Assembly (NCBI RefSeq): GCF_015832195.1
Contig: NC_052018.1
Location: 68,075,666 to 68,139,665, forward strand
Direction of reading: 5' to 3'
DNA length: 64,000 bases
Origin: Motacilla alba alba
Lineage: Eukaryota; Chordata; Aves; Passeriformes; Motacillidae
The position numbers and the translations under genes were made by a program. Below the pieces are notes generated by a model. That model was not told the DNA's origin. It saw only the letters and a program-made list of their open reading frames with translations, and ran no database searches. Below, piece after piece: positions 26,601 to 39,069 of this stretch (position 1 is the stretch's first letter; each line of letters starts with the position of its first letter).

Positions 26601-26615
26601 AAAAAAAAAAAAAAA
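26601..26615. repeat. Poly-A run, 15 A
   Basis: An uninterrupted A-run without the C-interrupted tail seen at other sites. Confidence 0.9.
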
Positions 26616-26655
26616 TAGAGAAGTCAAAAGATAATCACACACTGAAGAAGTTAAA

Positions 26656-26750
26656 ACTGATTATTTATATAAATATATTTAATATATTATATATATATAT
26701 AAAACATACATAATATATATAAACTGATTATTAATATAGTATATAAAAGT
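26656..26750. repeat. AT-rich low-complexity block with internal duplication
   Basis: Almost pure A/T, with (TA)n near 26688-26700. The words AACTGATTATTTATATA (near 26656) and AACTGATTATTAATATA (near 26722) lie 66 bp apart, suggesting a decayed tandem duplication. A block like this could act as a DNA-unwinding or fragile segment, but nothing in the sequence proves it. Confidence 0.8.
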
Positions 26751-29700
26751 TTTTATTTAAAATACAGTTTCACTGTGGTTTAAATTATACTTTTAAAACA
26801 ACAGTAACAAAAGAGCCTGTTCTACATCATTACCATCCAGCAAGTGATGGATACATATTCTCTTACAACCACTACAATGGTATTTGCTCAGATACTTCAT
26901 TTGCAATTATTTTACAGATTTTTTGACTTCCAGCTGACTTCAGGATTCATATCTTTTTTTCAATGCTGTTCAACAATGGCAGCTGTACACATTGGCATTT
27001 TCTCAAAGCAGTATTTTTCAAGTGCTATTTTTCTTCTTGTTTTATTTATTCAGGACTCTACCACACATTTTCTACCAAAACACAAAATCCTCATGCAAAA
27101 ATTATCTACAAATGCAGATGATGGAGAAGACCACTGCACGAGAGCAGGCAGCTGACAAAGCCAACAATTTTAACACAAGATGCACTACTTAACTTGGGTT
27201 AACAGCACATGCAGAACAAGGGACACCCACCACCCCATCAACAGCAACTATTAATTCCTTGTTTCTCTTTTGCTAAACACAAAGGCCAGAGTGCTACAAA
27301 GCTTGCCTGAGGATATGATCCCAGAGTTGCATTTTTAAACATTGGCGATGTGCAGAATGATAAGGGAGATGGGTTCTAGGCCAAGTGGCTGCATAGCACA
27401 GAAGCAAAGGGCAATGGATTTTCACTGAAAAAGTTCATGTCAGCAATTTTCAGGAATCTTGTTTTCTCTTTATTAATCCTTAGTAGGCCTCCTTGAAGAA
27501 TTTTTATGCAGAACCATTTTTTCATGATTCCTCACAGTTCCCAGAAAGTGCTACAATTTAAACTGAAACACTGGCTCAAACCAGAAAACCTGACAAATTT
27601 GGGGTTCTTGAGTTTTGTGGTTTGTGTTTGTTGGGGAGGGGGGAGGGGTTTGTGTGTTGGTTATTTGTTATTGTTGTTGTCTCGTTGGTAGTTTTTTTTT
27701 GGATTTTGTTTCCTCAAAGCAAAAAAGGATTGGAGGCTTCCACCACTCTAGATGTATCCTATTTCAATAGATTGAATTTAGGCAAATTTAAATATTTCCT
27801 CTCAAAAGAGGCTTTCAATTTTAATATATTTAATGTCAAATCTTAGGTTAAAAGAAAGTTAGGATTAAAGTGAAAACGTGACCCCAGCACAGTGGTTCCT
27901 CTCTCATGAAACTCTTTTAAAGTCAGATGTTCCAAAACACAGTTTTCATCAGATAGAGAATGAGATTTCCTGAGATTTCAGGGATCTCTCTGAAGTGAGA
28001 TTTTACATATTCTTTAGAACTGCAAAGAACTTAAAAGCTAAGAAATTGATTCTCTTTTCACCTTTTATGAGAACAACTCAGGTAAAATGAATATAATTTT
28101 CTGACATTTTTCCACAGACTATTTTTGTCTGCATCACACTTTTCTTTTGACTCCTTCTTCTGCAATTTTATGTCTAAATTCTGTTGATAATTTAAGGAGA
28201 GTAACATGACCCTTCCAAACATTTAACATTACCCTGCTACTCTGCTCTTCCCCTCTAAAAACCCACTAAAAATGCTGAGTGATGGGTTCAATTGAGTGTA
28301 CATGAGTAGAAAACATCATCACCCAAATAGAATAACCAACTTTTATTCAGATTTTTTTATACAACAGAATTAAATTTCTAATTTTTCTAACCATGAGAGT
28401 ATTTTCTCATGGTGGAGGCCAGCAAAAATGTCAAAACAAATATGCTTGGGAAAAGGCATTTTATTCACATACAATAGTTTTTGTTGTATGTTTTCTAAAT
28501 ATTTTTCTGCACTCTTTTTCTAATTCTCTTTCACAGGACAAAATGATGTATTTTCAAGTATAGTAAGGCTTTTTTTAAACAATCAGCAACTTTTAGCAGG
28601 TCCTATAACAGGCTACTTATTGCTGCATGTCACAGGAGTGAGGAATTGGTCCAATACAAGGAAAAGGTGTGAAAAACTTGTTCTTTTTTTTAAAGGCAGG
28701 TCTCTTTACTCCCCTTAGAATACTACTGAACCCAAAATACTGCTGTAATGGATGTAGTACACAGGGCCAGGCAGAGAGAGAAGATAAAGTGCCTCACCTG
28801 TCACTGTTACTACTGAAACGCTTGTCAAAATGCACCCTTTGTTTTGAAAAAGTATTGTATTGGTAAAGACAGTATTTATATGAATATATTAGTATTTTAA
28901 AGCAGTGTTTAATATTCACAGTTTTGCTATGTCAATGCATTATGCAGTACAATCTTTTAAAATTTTAGTCTTTCTAAAGACAAAATGAAATTCAGATCAA
29001 ATGTGAAAAATGTGTAACAGAATCAATACTGTTATTTGGGGTCTTTTACAGGACATTGTCTTTCTCAAAGTCTGCAAGAACCATATCCTTATCATAAGCT
29101 CTTTCCATAACTTATTTAGATAAAGTGATTTATTTATTATTTCATTCATCATTTTCAGCTGTGCACCTATGACAAGGCACCAGCCTAACCCTGCCAAGAC
29201 AGTAAGGTGGGCAATCAGATAATTAGTTTTTCCTGGAACAGACTTAGAATTCCCTGAAGGACTTCCTTCCAGGTGATGAAAGAACTAAAAAACAAAACTA
29301 AACTAAACAACTCACAAAAACAACATGAAAACTAGGCAAAAACCTGTAAAGCTCAGCATTTAAGAAAATTGTGAGGAGACCATTTCCCACTCTCCTAGTT
29401 CTTTCCTTTAAAAAATACAAAATTAATGTGAGAAATCAGAGTCTTTTTTACATTAGCACATCTTTACTATAAAGCAGTATATTCTACAAAATTTTCAGGA
29501 ACTTTGCAGATTCTTCTTCTCAGTGTGAGAAGCTGTAGAATGTAGAAAGCCATCAATATGCACAATGAACAGGGCCTGGTAAGGTAAATGCAGCAGTTGC
29601 ATTATAATTTCTGAAGAACTACACTTTTAAGTAATTGCACTGTCTTAACTTGGAGGCAGATGCTGTTTAAAGTGAATGCACTCCCATGTCAGTGGACGAG

Positions 29701-30440
29701 CTACACAGAGATAGATGATCAAGCACTGTGACTCAAACACAAGGGAATCGACTTCCTGCTGTGAACTGCAAAGTTATTAAAACATTTTAACAGAAGCCCC
29801 TGACCATCATTCAGTCATATGATTGAGGGCTTTGTCTTGCAGGACTAGATATCCCTGAGCTGCACTTAAGGATGCTTTAGTGACCAATGTAAAATCTGGA
29901 AATGGTGTTTACACATTCTGCTGACAGCCTTAATCTGTCAAGAAGATGTCTGCAGAGCCAAAACAATACAAGTTTTGGCCGTCCTGTGGTATTCTGACTG
30001 CCCATAAAATAAAAAGCCATAAAAAGACTTTGATGTTTTCAAATACTTTAAGAACACGAAGGAAAAAAATAATCTTCACAAGGACTAACATAGTTGTATT
30101 TTTTTAGTATGCACAAAACCAAATAAGGTATTATTCCCTACAAAGAGGTTTTTTAAGGAAGCTACTAAATATTAACAAAAGTGAAAAAACACCCAAAATA
30201 CAAACAACTAAAAATCTGCCCACTGCAGCCAGAATCTTAATCTGTTCCCAGAACTCAAGTGTCACAGGTGGACAGTTAGAATTTATTTGTGACTTCTCTG
30301 CTAGACACAAGACAGTTAGTTGAATTACAGTCTCAGAATTACATAAAAAACAGCAATCTCTGTGCACCAGCTTATATTGGGATCACCCATCCCTTCAGCC
30401 AGCTCCTGCAACAACAGCAGTGCTCCAGCGCAGTTACAGG
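26751..30440. other. Unique AT-rich sequence
   Basis: No gene recognised. It includes a G-run cluster at 27633-27648 (GGGGAGGGGGGAGGGG) followed by GT-rich DNA, and a 9-bp hairpin at 28390-28413 that is within chance expectation. Confidence 0.4.
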
Positions 30441-30690
30441 GACTGACACTTGTACCCACCTCGGCACCAAGGGCAGCCTGCTTCGAGAGCAGAGCCTCTG
30501 CAGTCTGCGAAACACAAAAAGAATGAATCTGAGAAGGAAGTAAAATTTCTCTCCTAGACTGACATCTCAGAAATATGGAAAGAGTTTCAGGCTGCACATG
30601 TCTCACTGTCATTGCAACAAAAACCTTTCTAAAAACCAGCAATTTCCTGTGTCTTATGCAGCTACACATGCACGCAGATGGAACGCAAAC
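30441..30690 (+). repeat. Diverged direct duplication, copy A
   Basis: Matches 32041-32290 in the same orientation. The best part is 30594-30687 (ACTGTCATTGCAACAAAAAC, CCTTTCTAAAAACCAGCAAT, GCAGCTACACATGCA), at roughly 85% by eye. A weaker left match includes AAGGGCAGCCTGCT and GCAGAG. The middle is poorly aligned. It is not a repeat family I recognise, so it may be a local duplication or two insertions of an old dispersed element. Confidence 0.7.
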
Positions 30691-32040
30691 TAGGAATTGA
30701 TTTCATTAATTGGAAAAGTTGCTTTGAAGGAACTGAACATTACTGACAGAAGCAGTCTGCAAGCATTGTTCTCTAATGAAATCTAAACTGTCATTTCAAC
30801 AAAGGCAAAGGTTTTTGTTTTTTTTTTTTTCCTAACAAGCAACCTGCACTGAAAACTAATTAGAAGCCATAGGTACATAGCTGTACTTCACACTCAGTGA
30901 GAGGTGAATCTCAAATAGCCAATTGCAAATGGCTCAGCTTGTTCAGATAAAATGAGTAAGTCACTCAAACACCCTTTATTGTCAGCTTACACAAGGCTGT
31001 CCCAGTGCTGCTCATCTGAATAGGCAGAGTAGAATGTGGTCAATCCCACAGCCTGCCTCTGCTGCTCTGCAGGCACCCCACCAGGCCCCCATGCATGATG
31101 GAGACATACTTGGAGGCTGGATGCATCAATTTCCATTCCTTAAAAGTGTAACACTGAGGAGAACATTTTTGTACCTGCACCTCTAATTGTAAGCATAATT
31201 CTTGACTCCTTTTTTTCTTTCAATCAGCCAAACCAGTGGTTACTACCAGGTATAACAAAAAGAAAACACAAAACCCCAACTGTGTTGCCAGCTCCACACT
31301 GTGCAAAGCAGGATGGACACACCACGTAAATGCACACAGCTGCTGAACAGATTTCATGACAAAAGTAAGCTAGATGTGGTTTTCACTCATGGGCTATATT
31401 CAAACTGATTGCTATTTCTCCAGTTTTCCTTATTTAAATGAAAACTTCTCATCAGGTTTAGTTCTACTAAAATTTGCATCAATGACATGCTAAATGGCAG
31501 TTAATTATTCTAACACACTGAAAAATAACTATATATTAATTATTTACCAAAAAACCTAGATACATTTGTCTCCTTAAAATAATCAAAACTGGATTGTATT
31601 CAAATGATCAAGAATTCTGGCCTCTAGCAACAAATAAAACTTGTTTTAATCAAATTTTGTTTTATGTTATGAATATGCAACATTCTAAACTGTGGAATAG
31701 CACATTATTGCTTGAAACTCTCAAGTTTGTTTTAAGAGTGAGACCTCATAACCACAACATCTAATGAGTCCTGATAAATGATAATGACAATGAATCCTTT
31801 GGTCTTTAAACAAACTGTACTAGCCACTGACCTATTTTCAAAGTTTAACCAATTCAGCTTGTACTTCTAAGAAAAAAAATCTACTACTCAGAGGAAAAAG
31901 AATATGATCTTCCATTAAAATACTATTTTCCAAAAAGAAAAAATGCAGAAAAAAAATTGAACAAAGCTGCATTTGAAGCACAGGTAATTAAAAACACATC
32001 TGGCAGCATGCATTAAAAAAAAAAAATTAAAATTCTGGTT
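30691..32040. other. Unique sequence between the two duplicated units
   Basis: No gene seen. It contains a 13-base T-run at 30818-30830 preceded by a TTTTTG interruption, and a 12-base A-run near 32015-32026 just before copy B. Confidence 0.45.
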
Positions 32041-32290
32041 ATTGGCACCAGTATCCACCTCCACTTTAAAGGGCAGTCTGCTCCATGGGCAGAGGTTCTA
32101 AGCTGAATGCATAAAGATTCAGGTGGTATCAGAGGATGAAGCAAAAATTTAGTCCTGGATTCACTTCCCTGTGTACACAGTTTTAGATTGTACCTGTGTC
32201 TTACTGTCATTGCCACGAAAACCTTTCTAAAAATTGGCAATTTCCTGAGTGTCCTACGCAGCTACACAAGCATCCAGAAGGAATACAAAT
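32041..32290 (+). repeat. Diverged direct duplication, copy B
   Basis: Partner of 30441-30690, about 1.6 kb downstream. The core at 32190-32287 reads TTACTGTCATTGCCACGAAA, ACCTTTCTAAAAATTGGCAA, TTTCCTGAGTGTCC. In one + frame both copies encode TVIATKTFLK, with two synonymous and then two amino-acid-changing differences. A 2-base indel soon after shifts the frames apart. I therefore treat both as non-coding. Confidence 0.7.
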
Positions 32291-34218
32291 CAGCAATTTT
32301 CACAAAGAATTGGCTGATATTAACTTTATAAGCAACAGGTATTGACTCAAAGGAAGAAAAGGCCTATTTACCTGTGACTTCTGAACAGTGAATTCCACTT
32401 GTAGCAGAGCGAGTGAAACTATGAAACATAATTTACATTTCTCTTGCATCCTTCTTTGCTTTTTTTCTCATAGAGATCCCCCACCCTACTATATTCTCAT
32501 TCAATGTTTGTAATGAATTTAAGGCTTTTTGCCTCAACTCTTCAACGCTGTGAGATATTTAAAATTATTTATGACTATATTGTAATTTATTAAAAATTTC
32601 TAGTAACAAATTGTTTGGCAAAGGAATTATTTGTATCCTCATATAAATAATATTTTCAGGAACTGGAAAAATTCCCATGCAACCTGTTATGCTATGTAAC
32701 ACTTAAATGACCAGTTTTTCTGTACAATAATTTCTGTACAAAAATTAGCTCCTTTTCCCTGTGTGAGATATGAATAAAGTAGAAAAAGTATAAAGTCAGA
32801 AGTGATGGCTTCAACGTATATTCTAGCACTTAGCAACAATAGTTCAATAAAATGTAAAAAGACAAAAAAAAATCACTTCTTAACCAGAAATAATCATTGT
32901 GGATCAATGAATAATGATTGTGGATGAAGTTTGAAAGCAGAATAATCTTACTCCCACAAAGAAGCAATGAGATTGTGCTTAGCATGTTCCCCCAAAACCA
33001 ATCCTTTATGTAGTTAACAATAAACCTCTATGCAGACCAGCCGTATAATCATTTGTTTAAAAAATCAAATAAAATACAAACAAACAAAAAGCCCCCAACT
33101 TTTAAATACTCCCTATGATATATTAATTAAATTGTAATATAACTTCTCTAGGAGAAATTAGCTTGTAACAGCTCCATGGCAGCTCCTCCTTAATGCAGAT
33201 CAAAACCAGCACTGTGGAATTGGACTCAGAAATGAGGGGATGAGATTGATTTTAACTTCTTCAGAAGTCATTCATCCTCCTCTGCAGTAGTACCCAAACT
33301 GGTGCAGCAAATTCCCACTATATACATTTTTAGGGATTACGAAATCTGGAAACAATCCTGGTTTCTTTGAAGCAAAGAGAAAATTTATGATGTGGGGTAA
33401 AAGCAAGTTGTTAAAAATCCCCAAGGATCTTACAGATAGAGATTCAGATAGAAACATAGGGGTGTTCCTCAAAGGATGCAGCAGGCAGCACTGGAGAGAA
33501 AAAAAAATTAAAAACTATTCGGGAAGCAGTTAAAAATTGTTGGTACAGCACTTTGTTCGTGGATGACTTACTGAACATTTGAAATGTTTACTTAACCTGA
33601 AGCTTGCCTGTGATGTTCTAATTCACACACCTGTTCAAAGTGCAAGTTTTGGGGAGAGAGAAGGTAAGAACCTCAAACCATGGAACACAGGCACCAAGAA
33701 AATTACTTTTTGTCTCTTGGGGAATGGAGGCAGCTGCCTATTTGGCAGAACTTTTTCCTTACAGGGCCCAGAGGCATAATGGAATACCTGAGACAGGGTC
33801 ATCAAATTTTCTCATTTCTAGAACAGCTGTATTGGAAGTAGCATCCTGAAAGCAGGAGTAAAATCACAAAAGACGGAAAGAAAGTGAGGTATAAAGTTTC
33901 GCTACCTTTTTTTTTGAAAATACTATATTTCAAAATCAATAAGGACCTAGTAATTTTTTTTATAATTAATAAGACATACAATATTCAAAAGAACTTGAGG
34001 AAGCAGAGAATATTATCAGTTCACAATACTCTTTAAATTGCTAAGCAAATTAGTTCAGAAGATGTTTTCTGCTACTAAGGCATAAGTACATATTGTACAA
34101 GTTCCAGATAACCAAGTTATATTACTGATTTCTATGTGGGTGATAAATCACAATGTTTAAAACCATATTCTTATTACTGTTTTAGCATAATTCTTATTTT
34201 GAATTAAACCCAAGCACG

Positions 34219-34254
<36 letters not shown>

Positions 34255-36429
34255 AAATAAGCAACTTTTTCCCTCAAAATTCTAGTGCTTTCCTAAACAA
34301 GATGTTGTTAGCCAAATCCTAATATTCTGTTTCTGCATTACTATTGCTCTGTTACATTATCTAGGAAGGTCCTCTTTCAGGAAATAAGAAGGGACAGAGA
34401 ATAGTTTTTCCGCTAATATGATCTAAACAAATACGATAAAGAATTCAGATACTACAAGGACGTACTGTTCCCTGCTATGTGGTAGCTTTATTAGTAATAA
34501 TTATGAGACTAAGTTACACACAAAAATCATTCAAGAGAGATTAAAGGCTTATGCTAAACTTATAAAAGCTATGACCTAAAGGCTAACCTTCAGATATTAA
34601 AAAAAATTCCGAAAGGCAAAGAAGAACATGCTATATATGGAAAGATAATCACTTTGTAAACTTTAGGCAGATGTCTGAAATAGGCAACTGCTGAAGAGAG
34701 AGAGCATGAAAATGCAACACTTGCTATCATTTAAAAGTTAACTCATCAGAGACGAGAATGATTCCAAGGCTGGAAAGGCTTAAAAGACAGGCTATTGGGT
34801 TTTTTCTACATTCTATTTCAAAATCCATGAAAAAACAAAACAATCAAAAACAAACAAACAAAAAACCCTCAGAATAATTCAATAGAACATCATCAAAGAA
34901 AAATGCTTCCATTAAAGCACAATGTTCTTCTTTGGTCACAGTTTATCCCTTATTATCCATAATCATTCATACTACCCACAAAACCATACAAGCTTGTAAC
35001 TGCTTTATACAGAATAACAGGATAATTGTGTACTTAACAAACCCTACAAGAGTACAAAACAGTGATCCTACGACAGCACAAAACACTTTTGCAACTGGTA
35101 TCAAAAGGGCAAGGGGGGAAATGAAAAGCAGCTATGACTCAAAGAATACTAGACACCATATAATTAATTCCACCTAATAATTACAGCTTGTTTATTGTCT
35201 CTTTTTATTTTATTTTTTTTAATCACCTTACATGTAAAAAAAGATTTGAATTTCATTCAGGCATGTTTCAGACCATGTAGTATTCTGGAACTACAACTTT
35301 AGGAAAACTTCAAAATCCTATTTTGTTGTTTGGTTTTTTTGTTTCCTTAAGAGACATCATTAATACATGGAAATGTATTAATTACATGGAAACAATTAAC
35401 CAAATTGTTTTATCAATGCAAATAATTTTTTTAAATAATAAAGCATTCTGAAAAACTATCCTAAGTTTTGAACACACTCCAAAAAATTTCTGTGTTTGTT
35501 TCCAAAGGAAAAGTTATAAGGGTGTATGGGGGCAATTTTTTTTTTTTATTTAGATTAGTGTTTGGTTAGTTTTGTCTTTAACAAAGAGTTGAGTTCTTGT
35601 TAAAAAAAAAATCTGAATAACTAAAATTGTTTTAAGTGCTTCTTTTGCATCACTGTTTCCCTACTGCTGTTATTTTTAATAAAAAGATTATGCTATTTCT
35701 AGACATTCTTTGCAGAAAGCCTGTTAAACTTGGTGTCCATTCATTTTGAAATAAAATCAATAAAAATCAATACTATCTGCACCTGTATCTGCAGCAGTAC
35801 ATGACAATTCTGACAGGGTGAGATCTAAAATAAAATGTCTTTTCCCTCCAAGTAGAATTAACCAACTTAGACACTTTGGTGACAGGCAACTGTGTTTATA
35901 TTTTATATAGTGACCATGATAAGCCAAACATTAATGACCTTCTCTTTCCAGGCAAAACAAACCATTTTTGTAATGGAGTTTGTTTCTCCAAAGGTTTCTA
36001 ACAGACATTAATTGTAAATGTATGATTTTAATCTCATCCTGAGGAATTTGTGCTGAAGTTCACTTTGTACATCCAGCCAAACTAAAGATTTTTATGCCCT
36101 GTGAACTGAAAACATTTGATTCCCACAAAGATGCTAACATTTTTCTTTATAAATCAGAGAGTAAGCTACCAAAGTGAGACAGCTGAACACTTCCTAATAA
36201 GAAATACATCCATAAATTGTCAATATTATAGCTGTTTCTTCCCGAGTAAAACTTATGCTTGAGTGTCTGGTTTGTTTTTATTTGCTTTCATGTTGTTTTT
36301 TATTTGTTTTCATTTGCTTCCTTTTCTTTGCTTAGCTCTTTGTCATGCTTGAAACAGCTTTACTGGCTTTTTAAACACATTTATTTCAGAAGCTTGAAGG
36401 GACATAAGAGAATTGTACTACCTCTGAAA
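32291..36429. other. Unique AT-rich sequence
   Basis: No gene recognised. It contains a (GA)n microsatellite (listed), an A/CAAAC-rich patch near 34829-34866 and a 10-bp AT hairpin at 35359-35382. Confidence 0.45.
34219..34254. repeat. (GA)n microsatellite
   Basis: About 18 GA units with one AA interruption near the left end, running into AAAATAA. Likely length-polymorphic. Confidence 0.95.
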
Positions 36430-36545
36430 GGAGTCCACTGAGCTCAGACTGTCACTTCCAACAGTGGCCAAAAGCAAATACCCAGGCAGTAATACAAGTT
36501 AGCAACAAGAATAACCCATCTACTCCCCAGCTTCCAGACACTTGA
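36430..36545 (-). mobile_element. Possible ancient CR1/L3-type LINE relic
   Basis: The order CACTGAGCTCAGACTGTCAC, TTCCAACAGTGGCCAAAAGC, AAATACCCAGGCAG, then CATCTACTCCCCAGCTTCC resembles the 3' part of older amniote CR1/L3-like elements seen on the complementary strand. There, a 'cagtggcc...gatgcc' box is followed by a 'cccagcttcc' box. No RT residues can be read. It is highly diverged, so the call is tentative and the right boundary is uncertain. Confidence 0.4.
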
Positions 36546-39069
36546 CAGAATCACTGACCACATATGGTGGGGGCTTCTGTGTGGTTATTGTCTCCATCTC
36601 CTAAAATCCCTCTGCATTTTTTTCAGTTTACCTCACTACCCCCCAAACAAGTTTACACCATCAGCAAACCTTGCCATTCAGCTGGTCTCCAATTAAATAT
36701 ATGTTCACCTGAACAAGCATTTTTAATGTCAAGTTAATTGATATTTGTAATATCAAACACAATAAAATCATAATACAAGACAAAGAAACATGCTCATTAC
36801 AAGGGGATTTTTATTTGTTTTCTGAGTTCTCAGAAAAAACACACCAAAAAAGGAATGCATATATGAGTCTAGTATCTAACTTGTGAGGTTTCTACAAGTT
36901 CCACGATGAATAGGCAGTGGAAACAGACAGCAGGAATGAAATAAGGCTATTAAAAATGGGCAAGAAACATTAAGGATTAATCTGCTTTCCCTTGCATCCA
37001 TTCCATCTGTCGGCACCAGGAGTATCTGCAGATCTGTCCTCTTCAAATCAGGTCCACCCAGAGAGAGGATGATAGGAAAATGACATGAGACAGAAAAAAA
37101 ATTGACAACTAATAAAGCTTAGTTCTTTTCTTTGCTTATTGAACAAACTTTTGCAAATTCCAGATCTAACTGAACATCCCTATATTAGGGGGAATAAAAT
37201 AGATGTTGTTTTAGCAGCACAGAGTAAGAGCCATATTCTGGTAATGGTTCAATTTCCTGTGCCTGTAAGAAAGGAAAAGAGAAAGCAATAGAGCTTAGAA
37301 AACACCTTTTCCATAAGAAAACATGTCACAAAAGGGAAAGCTCCATTGCTGTGAAAAATAGTCAGTTATTATTTTCCTATAGACAGAGACTTTCTTGAAT
37401 GGATGGCAGATACTTAGAGAGGCAAAGATGCAAGTCTACACTGAGGTCTGCCCAAAACTAAGTGCCTGGGTTTGGATGGATGACTTGGAAAAGGCTCTTC
37501 ATCCTATTCATCACAGGAATCTTGTCAGTTCCCATCACCAAGTCAAACAAAGCATCCAGTGGCATGCCTGGTGACAGAGGAGCATGTCTATACAAAAGAC
37601 TTTCCAAGCCCAATGAACTTTTGCACCTGCCTAGTGAAATCTGGAGGAGGTCTTTATTTCCAGGAAAGACAGAAAGGCTGCAAGGAAATGTCCTGCAGGA
37701 GCAGAGAAACACAGGGGTTAGAGTAAGATTCACTGGGGGTGTCAGATGGCAAAAGCCTGTATTCACACCTGCTAAGTCTCTTTCACCTTTCTTCTACCTT
37801 AATATTCCAAGGTTCTCAGAGCAAGATTACTTTTTAAAAATCAGAAAATTATGACAACACAAAGAAGAATACCTTAAACTTGACTCAATGGGACATTTGT
37901 TGTTTTCTTGCACTGTTGGTAAGCCTTGAAATGACCTTTTCAAAGTCTTGGGTACAACCTGTATTGTGGTCATTTGTGCCAGAAATTAAGTAATATGCCA
38001 TTGGCAGGGTTCAGGAAAACAAAGTTAATGAGGCAGTTGTGTTACTGGGACTGCTTCTTGGACCTCCCCAAATGCTACTGAATACACAGCTCACTACAGC
38101 TGCTCCCTGTGTATGCCCATAAATATGCAGGAAGTGTTAGAGAAATACAAAGAGGTAAATACCAAATCCCCAGCCAGGATTCTGTTGTATAACTCTGAAA
38201 TTCATGGAAACCTCCCTAAGCTAAAGGATCTTAAAGACCCCTTAAAGCAACCTGAAGAACACATCTTGAGATATAGAGCAAGAATAGATTTAAAGGGCCA
38301 GGAAGCATTCTTGTGGTAAGAGGGGAGGAAAACTAACCAAGTGAAAAGCCAGGGACAGTAATCATATTTTAGGGGCTCATCACAACAGCTCTGTAAATTA
38401 AGGAAAGTAAAAATCAGTGCACATTGCAGGGAAGCAGCTTCTGCTGAGCAGATACCTGCACACCGACTGAATGTCCAATTTCTATGTTTGATACAGGGAC
38501 AAAATTTGTCACCTTGCCCCCCTGCTAGCAACTGTTGAGAACAAAAAGCACACCAGAAGTACAACATAACACTCTCTCAGTAGCAACAGCTTGGTACTTG
38601 TATAGTATTTACAGGGGAATGCTGCCAAGACATTGACCTCCAACAAAGCCTAAAGTGTGTGAATCAGTGAGGTGCAGCACAATCCTCTCAAAAAATCTGG
38701 TGGTGAGTCACTGTCACAAATAGCTTCCTGCAAATGAGGAAGAGGCAGGAAAGGGATGAATGAAGAAATGAATAAACGGTTTGTGTATTTCTTTTCTCTG
38801 AAATGCTGGCTCTGTACAGGACACAGGTGAAGAGAAAGCAGCAGCAGCAGTTGCTCAAGGCTATCACATATGAAAAATGGTAAAGGCCCAGAGAAGATGT
38901 AAGACATGGTTCCAGACAAAAAAGATTAATGTCTTCTTAAGAGAGTCTGATTCTCAGACATATTATCAGCATAAACACTGCTGAACAGTTTTGGGTCTGA
39001 ATGAACAATGTCATATCTTCTCCGCTGTAGAGAGAAGAAAGATTTTAAAAATTTTTTTGCCTAAAAGAC
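36546..39069. other. Unique sequence holding the longest open frames
   Basis: It includes a 130-codon frame on + (37462-37854) overlapped by a 102-codon frame on - (37458-37766). Neither resembles a known protein, and there is no splice, promoter or codon-use support. A second + frame (38113-38319) is charged-residue-rich but also unrecognised. This is the slightly more GC-rich middle of the window. It could hold an unannotated non-coding exon, but nothing proves it. Confidence 0.35.

Noticed and set aside
28390..28413. ACCATGAGA...TCTCATGGT hairpin
   Set aside because: 9-bp stems with short loops are expected a few times in 64 kb by chance.
30325..30669. 114-codon minus-strand frame
   Set aside because: It covers duplication copy A, but the equivalent frame is not kept in copy B and no protein family is recognisable.
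35359..35382. ATTAATACAT...ATGTATTAAT hairpin
   Set aside because: An AT-only 10-bp stem is within chance expectation for AT-rich DNA.
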